Shown here: positions 1 through 8,334 of the stretch, one piece after another
Layout of the letters: every line of letters starts with the position of its first letter
Numbering within the stretch: the first letter of the stretch is position 1
From: Chryseomicrobium excrementi
GTDB lineage: Bacteria; Bacillota; Bacilli; Bacillales_A; Planococcaceae
Direction: 5' to 3'
Length of the DNA: 64,000 nt
Assembly: GCF_002798305.1 (NCBI RefSeq)
Contig: NZ_PCGR01000002.1
Location: forward strand, 234,034-298,033
Notes under the pieces: model-generated
Told to the model about the DNA's origin: nothing
What the model saw: only the letters and a program-made list of their open reading frames with translations
Database searches by the model: none
Position numbers and translations under genes: made by a program

Positions 1-503
1 TTGTCTCGGAATAGACTGCAACATAAAGGACCTGCAACCGAAATATGAGATAACGCAATACGCTCCCTAGTTGCATGAGATAGCTCGCCAGTAATCCATA
101 GCTCTGTAATCGCGTCGTCTTTCCATTTGCGGTTCCACTCAGATTCGGCAGTCACGATCGATTGGTGTAACATCAGTTCACATGTTAACTGAACAAGAGG
201 GGCGACAGACTCAAGGTCTCCAGGGTTCCCTGTAATGCCAATGACAGCAACCAACTTATCTTTATAAAATAGCGGTAAATTGATTCCAGCTTTACTTCCA
301 GGCCAGTCACCAGCTACCTCTTCCGAGATGACCAGTGTCTTCCCGGTACGTCCTACGTACGCAGCTCCCTCGTGGAGTTGTTGAAGACGTATTGGTTCCC
401 CAGAAGCCACAATTAGACCAGTTGGATCCATCACATTGATATTCCGACTCAGTCGAATCATCGTCTGTTCGACCATCTGATTCGCTACTTCTTTCGTTAA
501 CAT
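1..503 (-). CDS. cdaR: CdaR-type sugar diacid regulator, N-terminal part (cut by window edge)
   Basis: Open frame on the minus strand from an ATG at 503 that runs off the left edge, giving about 167 residues. A GGGAG ribosome binding site lies about 8 nt before the ATG. The N-terminus (LTKEVANQMVEQTMIRLSRN, then NVMDPTGLIVASG and a central NLPLFYKDKLVAVIGITG) is the sugar diacid recognition domain of the CdaR family. The C-terminal PucR-type helix-turn-helix is outside the window. CdaR proteins sense D-glycerate, glucarate or galactarate and activate their catabolic genes; the divergent glycerate kinase and GntP permease fit that role. Family call is firm; the effector is inferred. Confidence 0.88.
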   Translation of the reverse strand, partial: MLTKEVANQMVEQTMIRLSRNINVMDPTGLIVASGEPIRLQQLHEGAAYVGRTGKTLVISEEVAGDWPGSKAGINLPLFYKDKLVAVIGITGNPGDLESVAPLVQLTCELMLHQSIVTAESEWNRKWKDDAITELWITGELSHATRERIALSHISVAGPLCCSLFRD

Positions 504-592
504 CGACAACACTCCCAAAAAATTATCTAAAATTATATTCCTATTTGTACATTAAGTATAATGCACTATCAGAAAATACACACTACACTAAT

Positions 593-607
593 TTGTAAGC
601 GTTTACT
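593..607 (+). promoter_or_regulatory. cre site (CcpA) before glxK
   Basis: TTGTAAGCGTTTACT matches every fixed position of the Bacillus cre consensus WTGNAANCGNWNNCW. It sits between a TATAAT-like -10 (557-562, weak -35) and the glxK ribosome binding site (611-618), so bound CcpA would block transcription of glxK-gntP when a preferred sugar is present. The consensus match is seen directly; CcpA control is inferred. Confidence 0.8.
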
Positions 608-621
608 TGAGGGGGGAGCCT

Positions 622-1743
622 ATGCACATTATCATCAGTCCAGATTCATTCAAAGGAACATTGACAGCTAAAGAAGCGGCACAAACGATGAAAGACGGAC
701 TCTTGAGAGTGTTCCCACATGCGCAGTATACACTGATTCCAATCGCAGATGGAGGGGAAGGGACGCTTGAGGTTCTTGTGGAGCTAACGGAGGGTCAGAT
801 GCAACAAGTAGTCGTAGAAGATCCACTGGGAAGGCCGGTTGATGCACGGTTCGGTATCTTAGGCGATGGCAAGACGGGCGTGATTGAGATGGCGGAAGCG
901 TCAGGGATCATGCGCGTTACGAAGTCGGAGCGTAATCCTTTCCGTGCTAGTACTTACGGGACAGGAGAACTTATTCGTCACGCACTCGATGCAGGATGTC
1001 GGCACTTCATCTTAGCGATTGGAGGAAGTGCTACAAATGACGGAGGCATTGGTGCCATGCGCGCACTTGGGGCACGATTTTTAGATGGGTCAGGCAAGGT
1101 TTTGGAGACGGATTTGCCTTCTTATCAAGAACTCGCAACGATTGATCTGGCAGGACTTGATTCCCGACTTCCGAAATGCCGCTTCGACATTGCTTGCGAC
1201 GTGGACAACCCTCTCCTAGGAGAACGCGGTGCCACTGCGATTTTCGGTCCTCAAAAAGGAGTCGAAAGAGGTCATCACGACGTACTAGAAAATGTTCTCA
1301 GGCGTTATGCACAGGTCGTAGAAGAAACTACAGGGAAGTCCGTGCACGAGTTGCCCGGTGCTGGTGCAGCTGGAGGACTTGGAACAGCGTTTCTCGCATT
1401 CCTGCCATCTACTTTGCGTCCTGGAATTGAAATCATCTTAGATGAGATCGATTTTGATTCGAAGTTAGACGGAGCAAGTTGGGTCGTTACGGGCGAAGGG
1501 AAATCGGATGTGCAAACGTTGTCTGGAAAAGCCCCGCTTGGAATTGCGTTTCGCGCAAAGAAGGCAGGGGTGCCTGTAGCCTTACTGTCGGGAATGGTAC
1601 GAGAAGAGGACCGTGTTCTATTGGCGCCGCATTTTGATCTGATCGACAGTATCGTGTCACCTTCTTGTCACCTAGAAGAAGCATTATCACGGCCGGTACC
1701 TGCTTTACTAGCAGCTGCTGAACGTTTGGGGAAATCATTTTAA
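622..1743 (+). CDS. glxK: Glycerate kinase (GlxK/GarK family)
   Basis: A 373-residue protein that phosphorylates D-glycerate with ATP, feeding it into lower glycolysis. The N-terminus IIISPDSFKGTLTAKEAA, the internal IGGSATNDGGIGAMRALGA and the late VTGEGKSDVQTLSGKAP are hallmarks of the GlxK/GarK glycerate kinase family, and length is normal (about 370-380). ATG 622 is chosen over an upstream TTG at 607 because GGGGGGAG (611-618) is correctly placed for it and would lie inside the longer reading. The gntP-type permease follows after 18 bp, so the two form an operon; the divergent CdaR homologue is the probable activator, and a cre site overlaps the leader. Confidence 0.94.
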   Translation: MHIIISPDSFKGTLTAKEAAQTMKDGLLRVFPHAQYTLIPIADGGEGTLEVLVELTEGQMQQVVVEDPLGRPVDARFGILGDGKTGVIEMAEASGIMRVTKSERNPFRASTYGTGELIRHALDAGCRHFILAIGGSATNDGGIGAMRALGARFLDGSGKVLETDLPSYQELATIDLAGLDSRLPKCRFDIACDVDNPLLGERGATAIFGPQKGVERGHHDVLENVLRRYAQVVEETTGKSVHELPGAGAAGGLGTAFLAFLPSTLRPGIEIILDEIDFDSKLDGASWVVTGEGKSDVQTLSGKAPLGIAFRAKKAGVPVALLSGMVREEDRVLLAPHFDLIDSIVSPSCHLEEALSRPVPALLAAAERLGKSF

Positions 1744-1761
1744 ATTTAAGGGGGAGTTTGT

Positions 1762-3102
1762 ATGTTGTTTGCGATTATTTTGCTAGGGGTCGTGTTGATT
1801 GTCTTTGCGACAGCTGTATTAAAAGTACATCCGTTTATTTCGTTGATCGTCGCAGCATTTTTTGTTGGAATCGCAGCGGGTCTACCGCTTGTAGACGTCG
1901 TTCGTTTTGTGAATGAAGGATTTGGTGGCTTGATGACGAGTATCGGTCTCGTAATCGTGGCCGGAACTATCATTGGTGTCATTCTAGAGAAATCTGGAGC
2001 AGCGTACCGAATGGCAGAAGTCGTGCTTCGTGTTATCGGAGAAAAACGTCCGCAGCTCGCGATGTCTGTGATTGGGTACATCGTTTCGATTCCCGTTTTT
2101 TGTGATTCTGGATACGTCATCTTATCAAGTTTGAAAAAGGCGTTAGCTAAACGGGCACAAGTAGCCGTAGCTTCTATGGCTGTTGCGCTTGCGACTGGAC
2201 TGTTTGCGACTCACACACTTGTACCGCCGACACCAGGACCGATTGCGGCCGCTGGAAACATCGGTGCATCTGACTACTTAGGAACTATCATTCTGGTCGG
2301 TCTGATCATTGCGATTCCAGCAGTTCTGGTCGGGTACATCTGGGCAGTGAAAGTCGGTTCGAAGATTCATGTAGAAGAAGATGCAGAAGCGCTTGACTAC
2401 GACGAAATCATTGCTTCATTTGGCAAGATGCCATCGGCTTTCAAATCGTTCTTACCACTTGTAGTGCCGATTGCTTTAATTGCTATGGGGTCGATTGCAA
2501 CGGCTCTTGGCGGAGAAGGTGGCGTTACGTCCTTCTTCCAATTCCTTGGTTCGCCGACAGTAGCTTTGTTCTTAGGTGTGTTTGCGGCGTTACCGCTACT
2601 ACCTGCTTATGATGAGAAGACATTGACCGGATGGGTTGGCGAAGGATTGAAAGAAGCAGCACCGATTTTGCTGATTACAGGTGCTGGTGGTGCATTTGGG
2701 ACAGTGATTCGAAATACAGGTGTAGCAGATCAGCTGCAAGCCATGGATCTTTCCGCGTTTGGAACGGGGGCGTTGTTCTTGATTGTTCCGTTCTTAATTG
2801 CAGCAGCACTGAAGACTGCACAAGGTTCCTCGACGACAGCTCTGGTTATCACATCGACTTTAGTGGCACCGTTAGTAGTGGAGCTTGGAATTACTGGTGG
2901 CGTGGCTCTTGCGCTAGTCGTTATGGCAATTGGTGCGGGTGCTATGACAGTGAGTCATGTAAACGACAGTTTCTTCTGGGTTGTAACGGAGTTCAGTGGA
3001 ATGAAAGTAACAGATGCTTATAAAGCGATGACGATGTCTACGTTATTAATGGGTGTCACGACGATTGTAGTCACTATGGTGGCTTGGATGATTTTTGTAT
3101 AG
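1762..3102 (+). CDS. GntP-family proton symporter (gluconate/glycerate permease)
   Basis: A 446-residue integral membrane protein with about 12-14 hydrophobic segments. The sequence HPFISLIVAAFFVGIAAG near the N-terminus, the THTLVPPTPGPIAAAGNIGA stretch around residue 150 and the C-terminal GAMTVSHVNDSFFWVVTEFS are typical of GntP/GntT permeases, which import gluconate or related sugar acids with protons. Because it is co-transcribed with glycerate kinase under a CdaR-type regulator, D-glycerate or another sugar acid is a more likely substrate than gluconate. Substrate is inference. A terminator follows. Confidence 0.92.
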   Translation: MLFAIILLGVVLIVFATAVLKVHPFISLIVAAFFVGIAAGLPLVDVVRFVNEGFGGLMTSIGLVIVAGTIIGVILEKSGAAYRMAEVVLRVIGEKRPQLAMSVIGYIVSIPVFCDSGYVILSSLKKALAKRAQVAVASMAVALATGLFATHTLVPPTPGPIAAAGNIGASDYLGTIILVGLIIAIPAVLVGYIWAVKVGSKIHVEEDAEALDYDEIIASFGKMPSAFKSFLPLVVPIALIAMGSIATALGGEGGVTSFFQFLGSPTVALFLGVFAALPLLPAYDEKTLTGWVGEGLKEAAPILLITGAGGAFGTVIRNTGVADQLQAMDLSAFGTGALFLIVPFLIAAALKTAQGSSTTALVITSTLVAPLVVELGITGGVALALVVMAIGAGAMTVSHVNDSFFWVVTEFSGMKVTDAYKAMTMSTLLMGVTTIVVTMVAWMIFV

Positions 3103-3108
3103 ACGAAA

Positions 3109-3142
3109 GAAAGAGGCTTCCTTTGCGGAAAGCCTCTTTTTC
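3109..3142 (+). terminator. Intrinsic terminator after the glxK operon
   Basis: Stem AAAGAGGCTTCC / GGAAAGCCTCTTT with a short TTGC loop followed by a T run. It lies between the convergent gntP-type gene and an MFS gene and could serve both strands. Confidence 0.88.
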
Positions 3143-3143
3143 G

Positions 3144-4373
3144 TTATACCACAGCCGCTTCCGGCCGCTTTTTATGTCGCGAATAGAACCAAAACATCGC
3201 GAAGAATACTAGACTGCTAGACAAACGTAGAGCTGCGTTGATATGCATCGCTTCGACAATGCCGAACAGTTCCAAGAAGATGATTCCGATCTGTGGTGCG
3301 ATGAACGCCATCAAGGACAGTAATACATTGTAAGTTGTGATGCAGTACGTCCGCTTTTCAGTAGGACTGTGCTCAAGGAGCATATTGAATAGCACCAAGA
3401 TGACTCCGGACAGGAAGAAACCTGAGGTCGTCTGCACTAAGAACAGCAGGAAGAAGTTTGTCGTTAGCACAGTGAAGAACGGAGCAGATGCCATTCCGAT
3501 TGCTAGGACAATGAATACGAGTGTATTGGAATACTTCTCCGACCATTTTTTCCACAACGGATAAGTAAAGAACTGCATCAACATGTTTCCTGCAGAGAAC
3601 ATACTGAACCAAAAGATGGTCGCTTCTGCAATGCGCACGTGATAGATGTTGAACAAACCCCACGCCATCTGCCAGGTGAAGTTGAAGAACAGGGCAGCGA
3701 CTAAGAACCAGCGGTAGCCGCGGTCTTTGAAAATCGACCAGTCCATTAGTTTCGGTTTGGTTTCCGAGACGACTGGATCGTTTTCTTTATGACGCATGAT
3801 CAAAAACCCTTCTAGCAAACCGAAGCACAGTGCGACGGCGAACAAGACTTGGTACGACATCACACTTTCCGTCGCATCACGAAGTACGATTCCAACAAAC
3901 AAAGTGGTGAACAAGCCGACAACTGTTAACATGCGGTTACGGTCACTGAAAAATTGTGCTCTACGGTTTTCATCAACCAAGCCACTGATCAACGTCTGCC
4001 AACCGATTGTCGCCAAGGCTGTCGGCACATGCATCATACCGATGATGACTAGGAAAGCCCACGCTCGCCATTCCGGAGGTAGGTAGACCACAAAGACGAT
4101 TGCAAGAAAAAACAGCCGAGCGGTGATGATGGCTGTACCGACGATTCGTTTATGAGTGACGCTTTTATTGAGTAAAATAGCTGCCGGGATCGTCATAAGT
4201 AAAGCGATGAGAGGCGGCAGAGAGCTAAGTAGCCCAACTTGGTAGTTGGTTGCTCCCAAGATGGTGATCATAAAGAGCGGGAAAAAGGTGTTGGTAATAT
4301 TCATGGCCATAGTAGATGCCATACCATTATAGATACTGATTCGTTCATTATAGGGGCGGTCCATTTTTAACAT
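3144..4373 (-). CDS. MFS transporter (12-TM, unknown substrate)
   Basis: A 409-residue major facilitator with about 12 membrane segments. It begins MLKMDRPYNERISIYNGMAS and carries a central basic loop (RHKENDPVVSETKPKLMD, about 195-212) separating two six-helix halves. GGAG lies about 7 nt before the ATG at 4373; a second ATG is three codons later. It is a single-gene transcript with its own promoter (4405-4432). No substrate-defining motif was recognised, so it could be an efflux pump or an importer. Confidence 0.85.
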   Translation of the reverse strand: MLKMDRPYNERISIYNGMASTMAMNITNTFFPLFMITILGATNYQVGLLSSLPPLIALLMTIPAAILLNKSVTHKRIVGTAIITARLFFLAIVFVVYLPPEWRAWAFLVIIGMMHVPTALATIGWQTLISGLVDENRRAQFFSDRNRMLTVVGLFTTLFVGIVLRDATESVMSYQVLFAVALCFGLLEGFLIMRHKENDPVVSETKPKLMDWSIFKDRGYRWFLVAALFFNFTWQMAWGLFNIYHVRIAEATIFWFSMFSAGNMLMQFFTYPLWKKWSEKYSNTLVFIVLAIGMASAPFFTVLTTNFFLLFLVQTTSGFFLSGVILVLFNMLLEHSPTEKRTYCITTYNVLLSLMAFIAPQIGIIFLELFGIVEAMHINAALRLSSSLVFFAMFWFYSRHKKRPEAAVV

Positions 4374-4404
4374 ACGTGTTCTCCATCCATCATTCGTTAC
4401 CTGA

Positions 4405-4432
4405 ATTATACTCCGGAAACCGAAATTTACAA
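4405..4432 (-). promoter_or_regulatory. SigA-type promoter for the MFS gene
   Basis: On the minus strand, TTGTAA (4432-4427), a 16-bp spacer and a perfect TATAAT (4410-4405) stand about 30 bp upstream of the start codon. Confidence 0.65.
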
Positions 4433-4505
4433 GAGACTAATGAAATGTTTTTCGATTGACGAAGAAAAAGGTTCCACGGTACGTTAGTGAAAAAGGAGGA
4501 ATTCG

Positions 4506-4943
4506 ATGAACACCTACATGAAACGTGCAGTAGAACTGGCTATTCAAAATGTTAAAGAAGGCGGTCAGCCTTTTGGTGCGGTCCTTGAAAAAGACGGAAA
4601 GATTATTGGAGAAGGAGTCAATGAACTTCACCGAGTACACGATAGCTCAGGACATCCCGAGCTACTAGCGATTCGCAAGGCGCAACAGGAACTTCAGACA
4701 CTCGACCTCTCAGGGGCGACCATGTATGCAAGTGGGCATCCGTGCCCGATGTGTTATGCGGTGATGCGGCTAGCGGGGATTGATCAAGTCTATTACTACA
4801 ATGACCTGCCTGAGTTAGAAGCTGTAGGGCTCCGCCTTGGTGCGGATATTTATAAAGAGCTGAAAACGGAACGTCCGGAGTGGCCGATTCATTTCGAGTC
4901 ACTACAAGAAGGTATTGAAGATCCTCTCGACTCTATTAAGTAA
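4506..4943 (+). CDS. Nucleoside/guanine deaminase (cytidine deaminase superfamily)
   Basis: A 145-residue zinc-dependent deaminase. The metal and catalytic motifs are visible: GHPELLAIRKA, with HPE in place of the commoner HAE, and GHPCPMCYAVM for the PCxxC zinc cysteines. The start is set by a perfect AAGGAGG about 8 nt before the ATG. The proline in HPE replaces a variable residue and should not abolish activity. Small enzymes of this kind act as guanine deaminases (GuaD-like) or on other free bases or nucleosides; a tRNA adenosine deaminase (TadA) is less likely because its longer conserved body is missing. Monocistronic, with a terminator directly after it. Confidence 0.86.
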   Translation: MNTYMKRAVELAIQNVKEGGQPFGAVLEKDGKIIGEGVNELHRVHDSSGHPELLAIRKAQQELQTLDLSGATMYASGHPCPMCYAVMRLAGIDQVYYYNDLPELEAVGLRLGADIYKELKTERPEWPIHFESLQEGIEDPLDSIK

Positions 4944-4948
4944 AAGAA

Positions 4949-4981
4949 AAGACGTCTGCTCAGTTAGCAGGCGTCTTGTTC
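4949..4981. terminator. Bidirectional terminator between convergent genes
   Basis: Stem AAGACGTCTGCT / AGCAGGCGTCTT with a CAGTT loop and T-rich right flank. The stem overlaps the stop codon of the minus-strand MFS gene, so both genes share it. Confidence 0.82.
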
Positions 4982-6129
4982 TTTTCGATCCACAAAATCG
5001 GAACGGTACAGAGGGCGCCGAGTGCAATCACAACAGAAGCTCCAATCAGAGCAGAACCGAACGATCCGGTCTGAGAAGCGAGCCAAGAAGCGATGATAGG
5101 ACCGATCATCTGGCCGAGCGCATAGGTTACAGTGAGTACAGATAAAATACGCGCGCTTGCATGTGGAAATTTCTCACGAGCATAAGAAGCGACGAGCACC
5201 GTCACTCCCATGAACGTCGCTCCGAAAAGAATAGCACTCGCATAGAAACTCGTTGGACTTTCGGATAGAGCGGGAAGCGCAACGCCTATAGCTTGAATGA
5301 CAAGTAAAGCTATAAACGACTTCATCCATCCGAAGCGACTGCCGACAAATGCCCAAATCATCGTTGAAGGGACCGCGGCAAGTCCAACGATCGCCCAGAC
5401 TTGCGTACCGCTGCCCATAAAGACGTCAGAAGTTTCCGCGATAGCTACGATGAACGTACCTGTAATGATGTAACCAAGGCCCTCAAGACCATAAGCGATG
5501 AGAAGCCAAACGAGCCAAGGTTCAAATCGTTTCTTCGCAGTCGCAATAGGAACTGCTTGACTAGAGTCGGTTTTAGGTTCTTTGACGACCGTGATGACGT
5601 ATAGCGCGAGAAGCAGTGCGATACATCCTAAACCGATCCAAGCGCCGTCACTTGTGTAGCGCGTGATTAAAGGCTGGACGACAAGCCCCGAGACAAAGAT
5701 GCCAAGACCAACACCTGCATACATCACGCCGGATAATCCGATGCGTCCAATAGCAGCCAGACGGTCTAAGATGATACTACTCGTCAACACGAAAACAAAG
5801 GCGCTCGTCACGCCTGAAATGAAGCGGAAGACAATCCACAATACATGAGAGTCCACGAGTCCCATTGCGAAGGTCAACGTGATACTGGTCGCAAGACTTA
5901 CATATAGCAATCTCGTTCGATAACGGCCGATTGGGAAGATGCTTCCTGCTAAAGCGCCTACTAAATAACCGGCATAGTTGGCCGATGCAAGTGTACCAGC
6001 AAAAACTGTGGAAAATCCCTTTTCTAGCTGCATAAATGGTAAAATGGGTGTATAGGCAAAGCGGCCGATGCTCATCGCTATGAAGAGCGCAAAGACGCCG
6101 CCGAGTACTAAATAGAGTGGATGCTTCAT
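4960..6129 (-). CDS. YbfB/YjiJ-family MFS transporter
   Basis: A 389-residue MFS protein with about 12 membrane segments. The N-terminal block AMSIGRFAYTPILPFMQ and the following ASANYAGYLVGALAG are characteristic of the YbfB/YjiJ subfamily, whose substrates are largely unknown. ATG 6129 is preferred because TTGAGGTG (about 6133-6140) is spaced correctly for it; a GTG three codons earlier overlaps that site. No partner gene is linked, and its 3' end overlaps the shared terminator. Confidence 0.88.
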   Translation of the reverse strand: MKHPLYLVLGGVFALFIAMSIGRFAYTPILPFMQLEKGFSTVFAGTLASANYAGYLVGALAGSIFPIGRYRTRLLYVSLATSITLTFAMGLVDSHVLWIVFRFISGVTSAFVFVLTSSIILDRLAAIGRIGLSGVMYAGVGLGIFVSGLVVQPLITRYTSDGAWIGLGCIALLLALYVITVVKEPKTDSSQAVPIATAKKRFEPWLVWLLIAYGLEGLGYIITGTFIVAIAETSDVFMGSGTQVWAIVGLAAVPSTMIWAFVGSRFGWMKSFIALLVIQAIGVALPALSESPTSFYASAILFGATFMGVTVLVASYAREKFPHASARILSVLTVTYALGQMIGPIIASWLASQTGSFGSALIGASVVIALGALCTVPILWIEKNKTPAN

Positions 6130-6217
6130 GATGGTCACCTCAACTAGTTCAATTCGTTACATCTAAGTATACGTGAACCATTCGCTTTGCGAAATAGTAG
6201 TAGAAAGGATGAGGAGC

Positions 6218-6640
6218 ATGGCCTACGAACTAAAGACCAAGCCGACAGATCAGAGCGTCATTGAATTCATTGAAGCAATCGATAAACCAGCTAAAAAAGA
6301 AGATGCATACCGCTTACTCGATATTTTTCATGAAGAAACAGGTTTAGAGCCTGTTTTATGGGGACCGAGCATTATTGGATACGGTTCATACCATTACAAA
6401 TACGATTCCGGTCATGAAGGAGAAGCGGCCCTTACAGGATTTTCACCGCGCAAAGCAGCACATTCCTTGTATTTAGACCCAGGTGATCCGGAACGTGAAG
6501 TATTATTAGCACGTCTAGGGAAGCACAAGTCCGGGAAGAGCTGTGTCTATATCAACAAATTAGCCGACATCGACGAAGACGTTCTTCGGAACATGATTCG
6601 CCGGACGGTGACACAAGTTAAAGCGAGGTATCCACAATGA
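6218..6640 (+). CDS. DUF1801 domain protein (YdhG-like)
   Basis: A 140-residue soluble protein of the DUF1801 family, recognised from VIEFIEAIDKPAKKEDAYRL near the N-terminus, PVLWGPSIIGYGSYHYKYD in the middle and the C-terminal KSGKSCVYINKLADIDEDVL. No catalytic role is established for the family. GAGGAG directly before ATG 6218 sets the start; upstream in-frame starts lack a site. It overlaps the next gene by 4 bp (ATGA) and begins a run of four short genes likely transcribed together. Confidence 0.85.
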   Translation: MAYELKTKPTDQSVIEFIEAIDKPAKKEDAYRLLDIFHEETGLEPVLWGPSIIGYGSYHYKYDSGHEGEAALTGFSPRKAAHSLYLDPGDPEREVLLARLGKHKSGKSCVYINKLADIDEDVLRNMIRRTVTQVKARYPQ

Positions 6641-7107
6641 AGTGGGAAAAAGAAATTGAAATCGACGCACCGATTGAGACGGTGTGGGGTTTATTTGATG
6701 AAGCGCACCCGCAGCGCATCATGCCGAAAGTGGAATCCAACGAATGGATCGTTCAGAATGAGCCGCTCACGGGTTCTTCTTATAAACAGACGTACCGAGA
6801 AGGTACTCGAACAGAAAGTTATTTAGTGACCATCACTGAGTTTAAAGATGAACCAGATGAGAAAGTCAAAGCCATTCAGTTCGTCTTGGCCAATCTGTTT
6901 GAGACCACGTTGACCTTTGAACTTCAGAAGCTATCTGAAAGCACGACGCGCTTCCGTTACCTGGGATCTAACGTCGGTATCAATTTAGTCGGTAAAACGA
7001 TGTTAAAGCTTGGGAAGAAGCAGGAGAATGGAGGCCCGGTTGTCGAAGAGTTCATACAACGGGTGAAACGAGAAGCAGAGAAAGATGCAAGAGAGGAGAG
7101 AGAATAG
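6637..7107 (+). CDS. SRPBCC (START/Bet v1-like) domain protein
   Basis: A 156-residue protein beginning KWEKEIEIDAPIETVWGLFDE, the classic first strand and helix of the SRPBCC helix-grip fold, which binds hydrophobic ligands in a deep cavity. It starts within the stop codon of the DUF1801 gene (ATGA overlap), implying translational coupling. The C-terminal helix ends in an acidic and basic tail. Ligand and function are unknown. Confidence 0.85.
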   Translation: MKWEKEIEIDAPIETVWGLFDEAHPQRIMPKVESNEWIVQNEPLTGSSYKQTYREGTRTESYLVTITEFKDEPDEKVKAIQFVLANLFETTLTFELQKLSESTTRFRYLGSNVGINLVGKTMLKLGKKQENGGPVVEEFIQRVKREAEKDAREERE

Positions 7108-7302
7108 ATGAAATACTTACAAGCACAGATGAGTCAGCTCGTAAAATCAGACCGCGACTTGCAAAAGAAGCTGAAAGAGCTGATGAAAGAACATGATTTA
7201 GGAAAAGCGCATGCATTAAAAGCGCTCTATCACGCAGAAGTAGCCGATAGCGGCAAATACATGAATGCGTATAAAGAGTTAGACGGGCACCACTCGAACT
7301 AA
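7108..7302 (+). CDS. Small protein of unknown function (64 aa)
   Basis: Not recognised. It begins immediately after the preceding stop codon with GAGAGGAGAG as ribosome binding site. The 64 residues are strongly charged and predicted helical (SQLVKSDRDLQKKLKELMKE, then HALKALYHAEVADSGKYMN). There is no signal peptide or membrane segment. Its tight packing between two real genes, good ribosome binding site and sensible composition support it as a real gene. Confidence 0.7.
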   Translation: MKYLQAQMSQLVKSDRDLQKKLKELMKEHDLGKAHALKALYHAEVADSGKYMNAYKELDGHHSN

Positions 7303-7326
7303 TCCTAGCCATGGGGGGTCTTCACT

Positions 7327-7986
7327 ATGAACGTTTCGATTCGCTGGCTTTATAAAACACCTAGAAACCAAGAAACACGTTTTGAATCAGGGGAGATGCC
7401 ACTTGAACGAGCTTTACTGTTTATTGAAGACATGGAGCGTACGGGTCGCGTCAAACAAGTAGACATCATTGACGCCCGCGGTACGTTCTGGACAGTGAAA
7501 GAAGCTAAGCGTTACTTGAAGGAAGTTGAAGTAGAACCGCACAACATTCGTGTCTATTTTGACGGTGGCTATAAGCGCGAGACCGCAGAAGCTGGGCTTG
7601 GTTGCGTCATTTATTATGAGCAGAACGGCAAATCTTATCGACTACGACAAAATGCCTTTGTAGAAGGGTTTACTTCAAACAATGAAGCCGAGTTTGCGGC
7701 GCTGCACCTGGCTTTACAAGAACTTGAATTTCTAGGTGCGAAAGGTGTACCTGTCGAGATTCGAGGCGATTCACAAGTTGTGTTGCAACACATGATCGAA
7801 GACTGGGAGATCATGGACCCGACGCTCGCGTCATGGGGAAGACGGGTCGATCAAAAAATCGATAAGATGAAGTTGCAGCCGGAATACCATCAGATTCCGA
7901 GACACAAGAACAATGAAGCCAATCGGTTGGCGACGCAGGCGCTTAAAGGCATCCCTGTTGCCGCTGAGATTGAATTGGTGCAATAA
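7327..7986 (+). CDS. RNase HI-like protein with a substituted fourth catalytic residue
   Basis: A 219-residue protein: residues 1-70 form an N-terminal domain I do not recognise, and about 73-210 form an RNase H fold. Catalytic-type residues visible are D79 (VYFDGG), E122 (SNNEAEF) and D148 (RGDS). The fourth position, usually aspartate in a NExAD motif, is N199 (NNEANRLA). Homologues annotated as reverse-transcriptase-like or YpdQ/YpeP-like RNase H proteins occur in Bacillales, and some lack RNase H activity. It could bind RNA/DNA hybrids rather than cut them. Last gene of the four-gene run; GGGG precedes the ATG. Confidence 0.85.
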   Translation: MNVSIRWLYKTPRNQETRFESGEMPLERALLFIEDMERTGRVKQVDIIDARGTFWTVKEAKRYLKEVEVEPHNIRVYFDGGYKRETAEAGLGCVIYYEQNGKSYRLRQNAFVEGFTSNNEAEFAALHLALQELEFLGAKGVPVEIRGDSQVVLQHMIEDWEIMDPTLASWGRRVDQKIDKMKLQPEYHQIPRHKNNEANRLATQALKGIPVAAEIELVQ

Positions 7987-7987
7987 C

Positions 7988-8021
7988 AAAAGGCGTGGAG
8001 CAAACCTGCTCCGCGCCTTTT
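7988..8021. terminator. Bidirectional terminator
   Basis: AAAAGGCGTGGAGCA / TGCTCCGCGCCTTTT stem with an AACC loop, flanked by A and T runs, between convergent genes. Its right end overlaps the stop codon of the minus-strand gene. Confidence 0.88.
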
Positions 8022-8283
8022 AGTCTTCATATCGGTCTACTGCCTGTTTGGCCTCAAGTAGTGTCCAACCGTGTTCTTCACGAACACGCTTAACGGCTTG
8101 CACTTTCTTTCCTTGTCTTACTAATTCAGCTAGCTCTTGATCCAACTCCGGACTGAATTCTTGTGGAGAAGGATGATTCGTCTTCTCAAGTCGACGCAAG
8201 CGCGTCCGAAGGTCACGAACTTCTGCGTACAAATAAAACGTAAACCCGATAACCGAGATAAGTAGCCAAGTCTGCCATTCCAT
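8020..8283 (-). CDS. Membrane-anchored ribosomal L7/L12 C-terminal-like protein
   Basis: An 87-residue protein with one N-terminal membrane helix (about 4-20, TWLLISVIGFTFYLYAEV), a charged linker and a C-terminal segment KKVQAVKRVREEHGWTLLEAKQAVDRYED resembling the L7/L12 C-terminal fold that contacts translation GTPases. Such small anchored proteins are common in Firmicutes and have no defined role. Monocistronic; ribosome binding site GAGGAGCTGATT lies close to the ATG. Confidence 0.75.
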   Translation of the reverse strand: MEWQTWLLISVIGFTFYLYAEVRDLRTRLRRLEKTNHPSPQEFSPELDQELAELVRQGKKVQAVKRVREEHGWTLLEAKQAVDRYED

Positions 8284-8334
8284 AGTAATCAGCTCCTCTA
8301 CTTACTTAATACGATTGGGGAGGGAAGAAGTTCC

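Noticed and set aside
4506-4943. HPE instead of HAE in the deaminase as a sign of inactivation
   Set aside because: The middle residue varies in this superfamily; His, Glu and PCxxC are intact.
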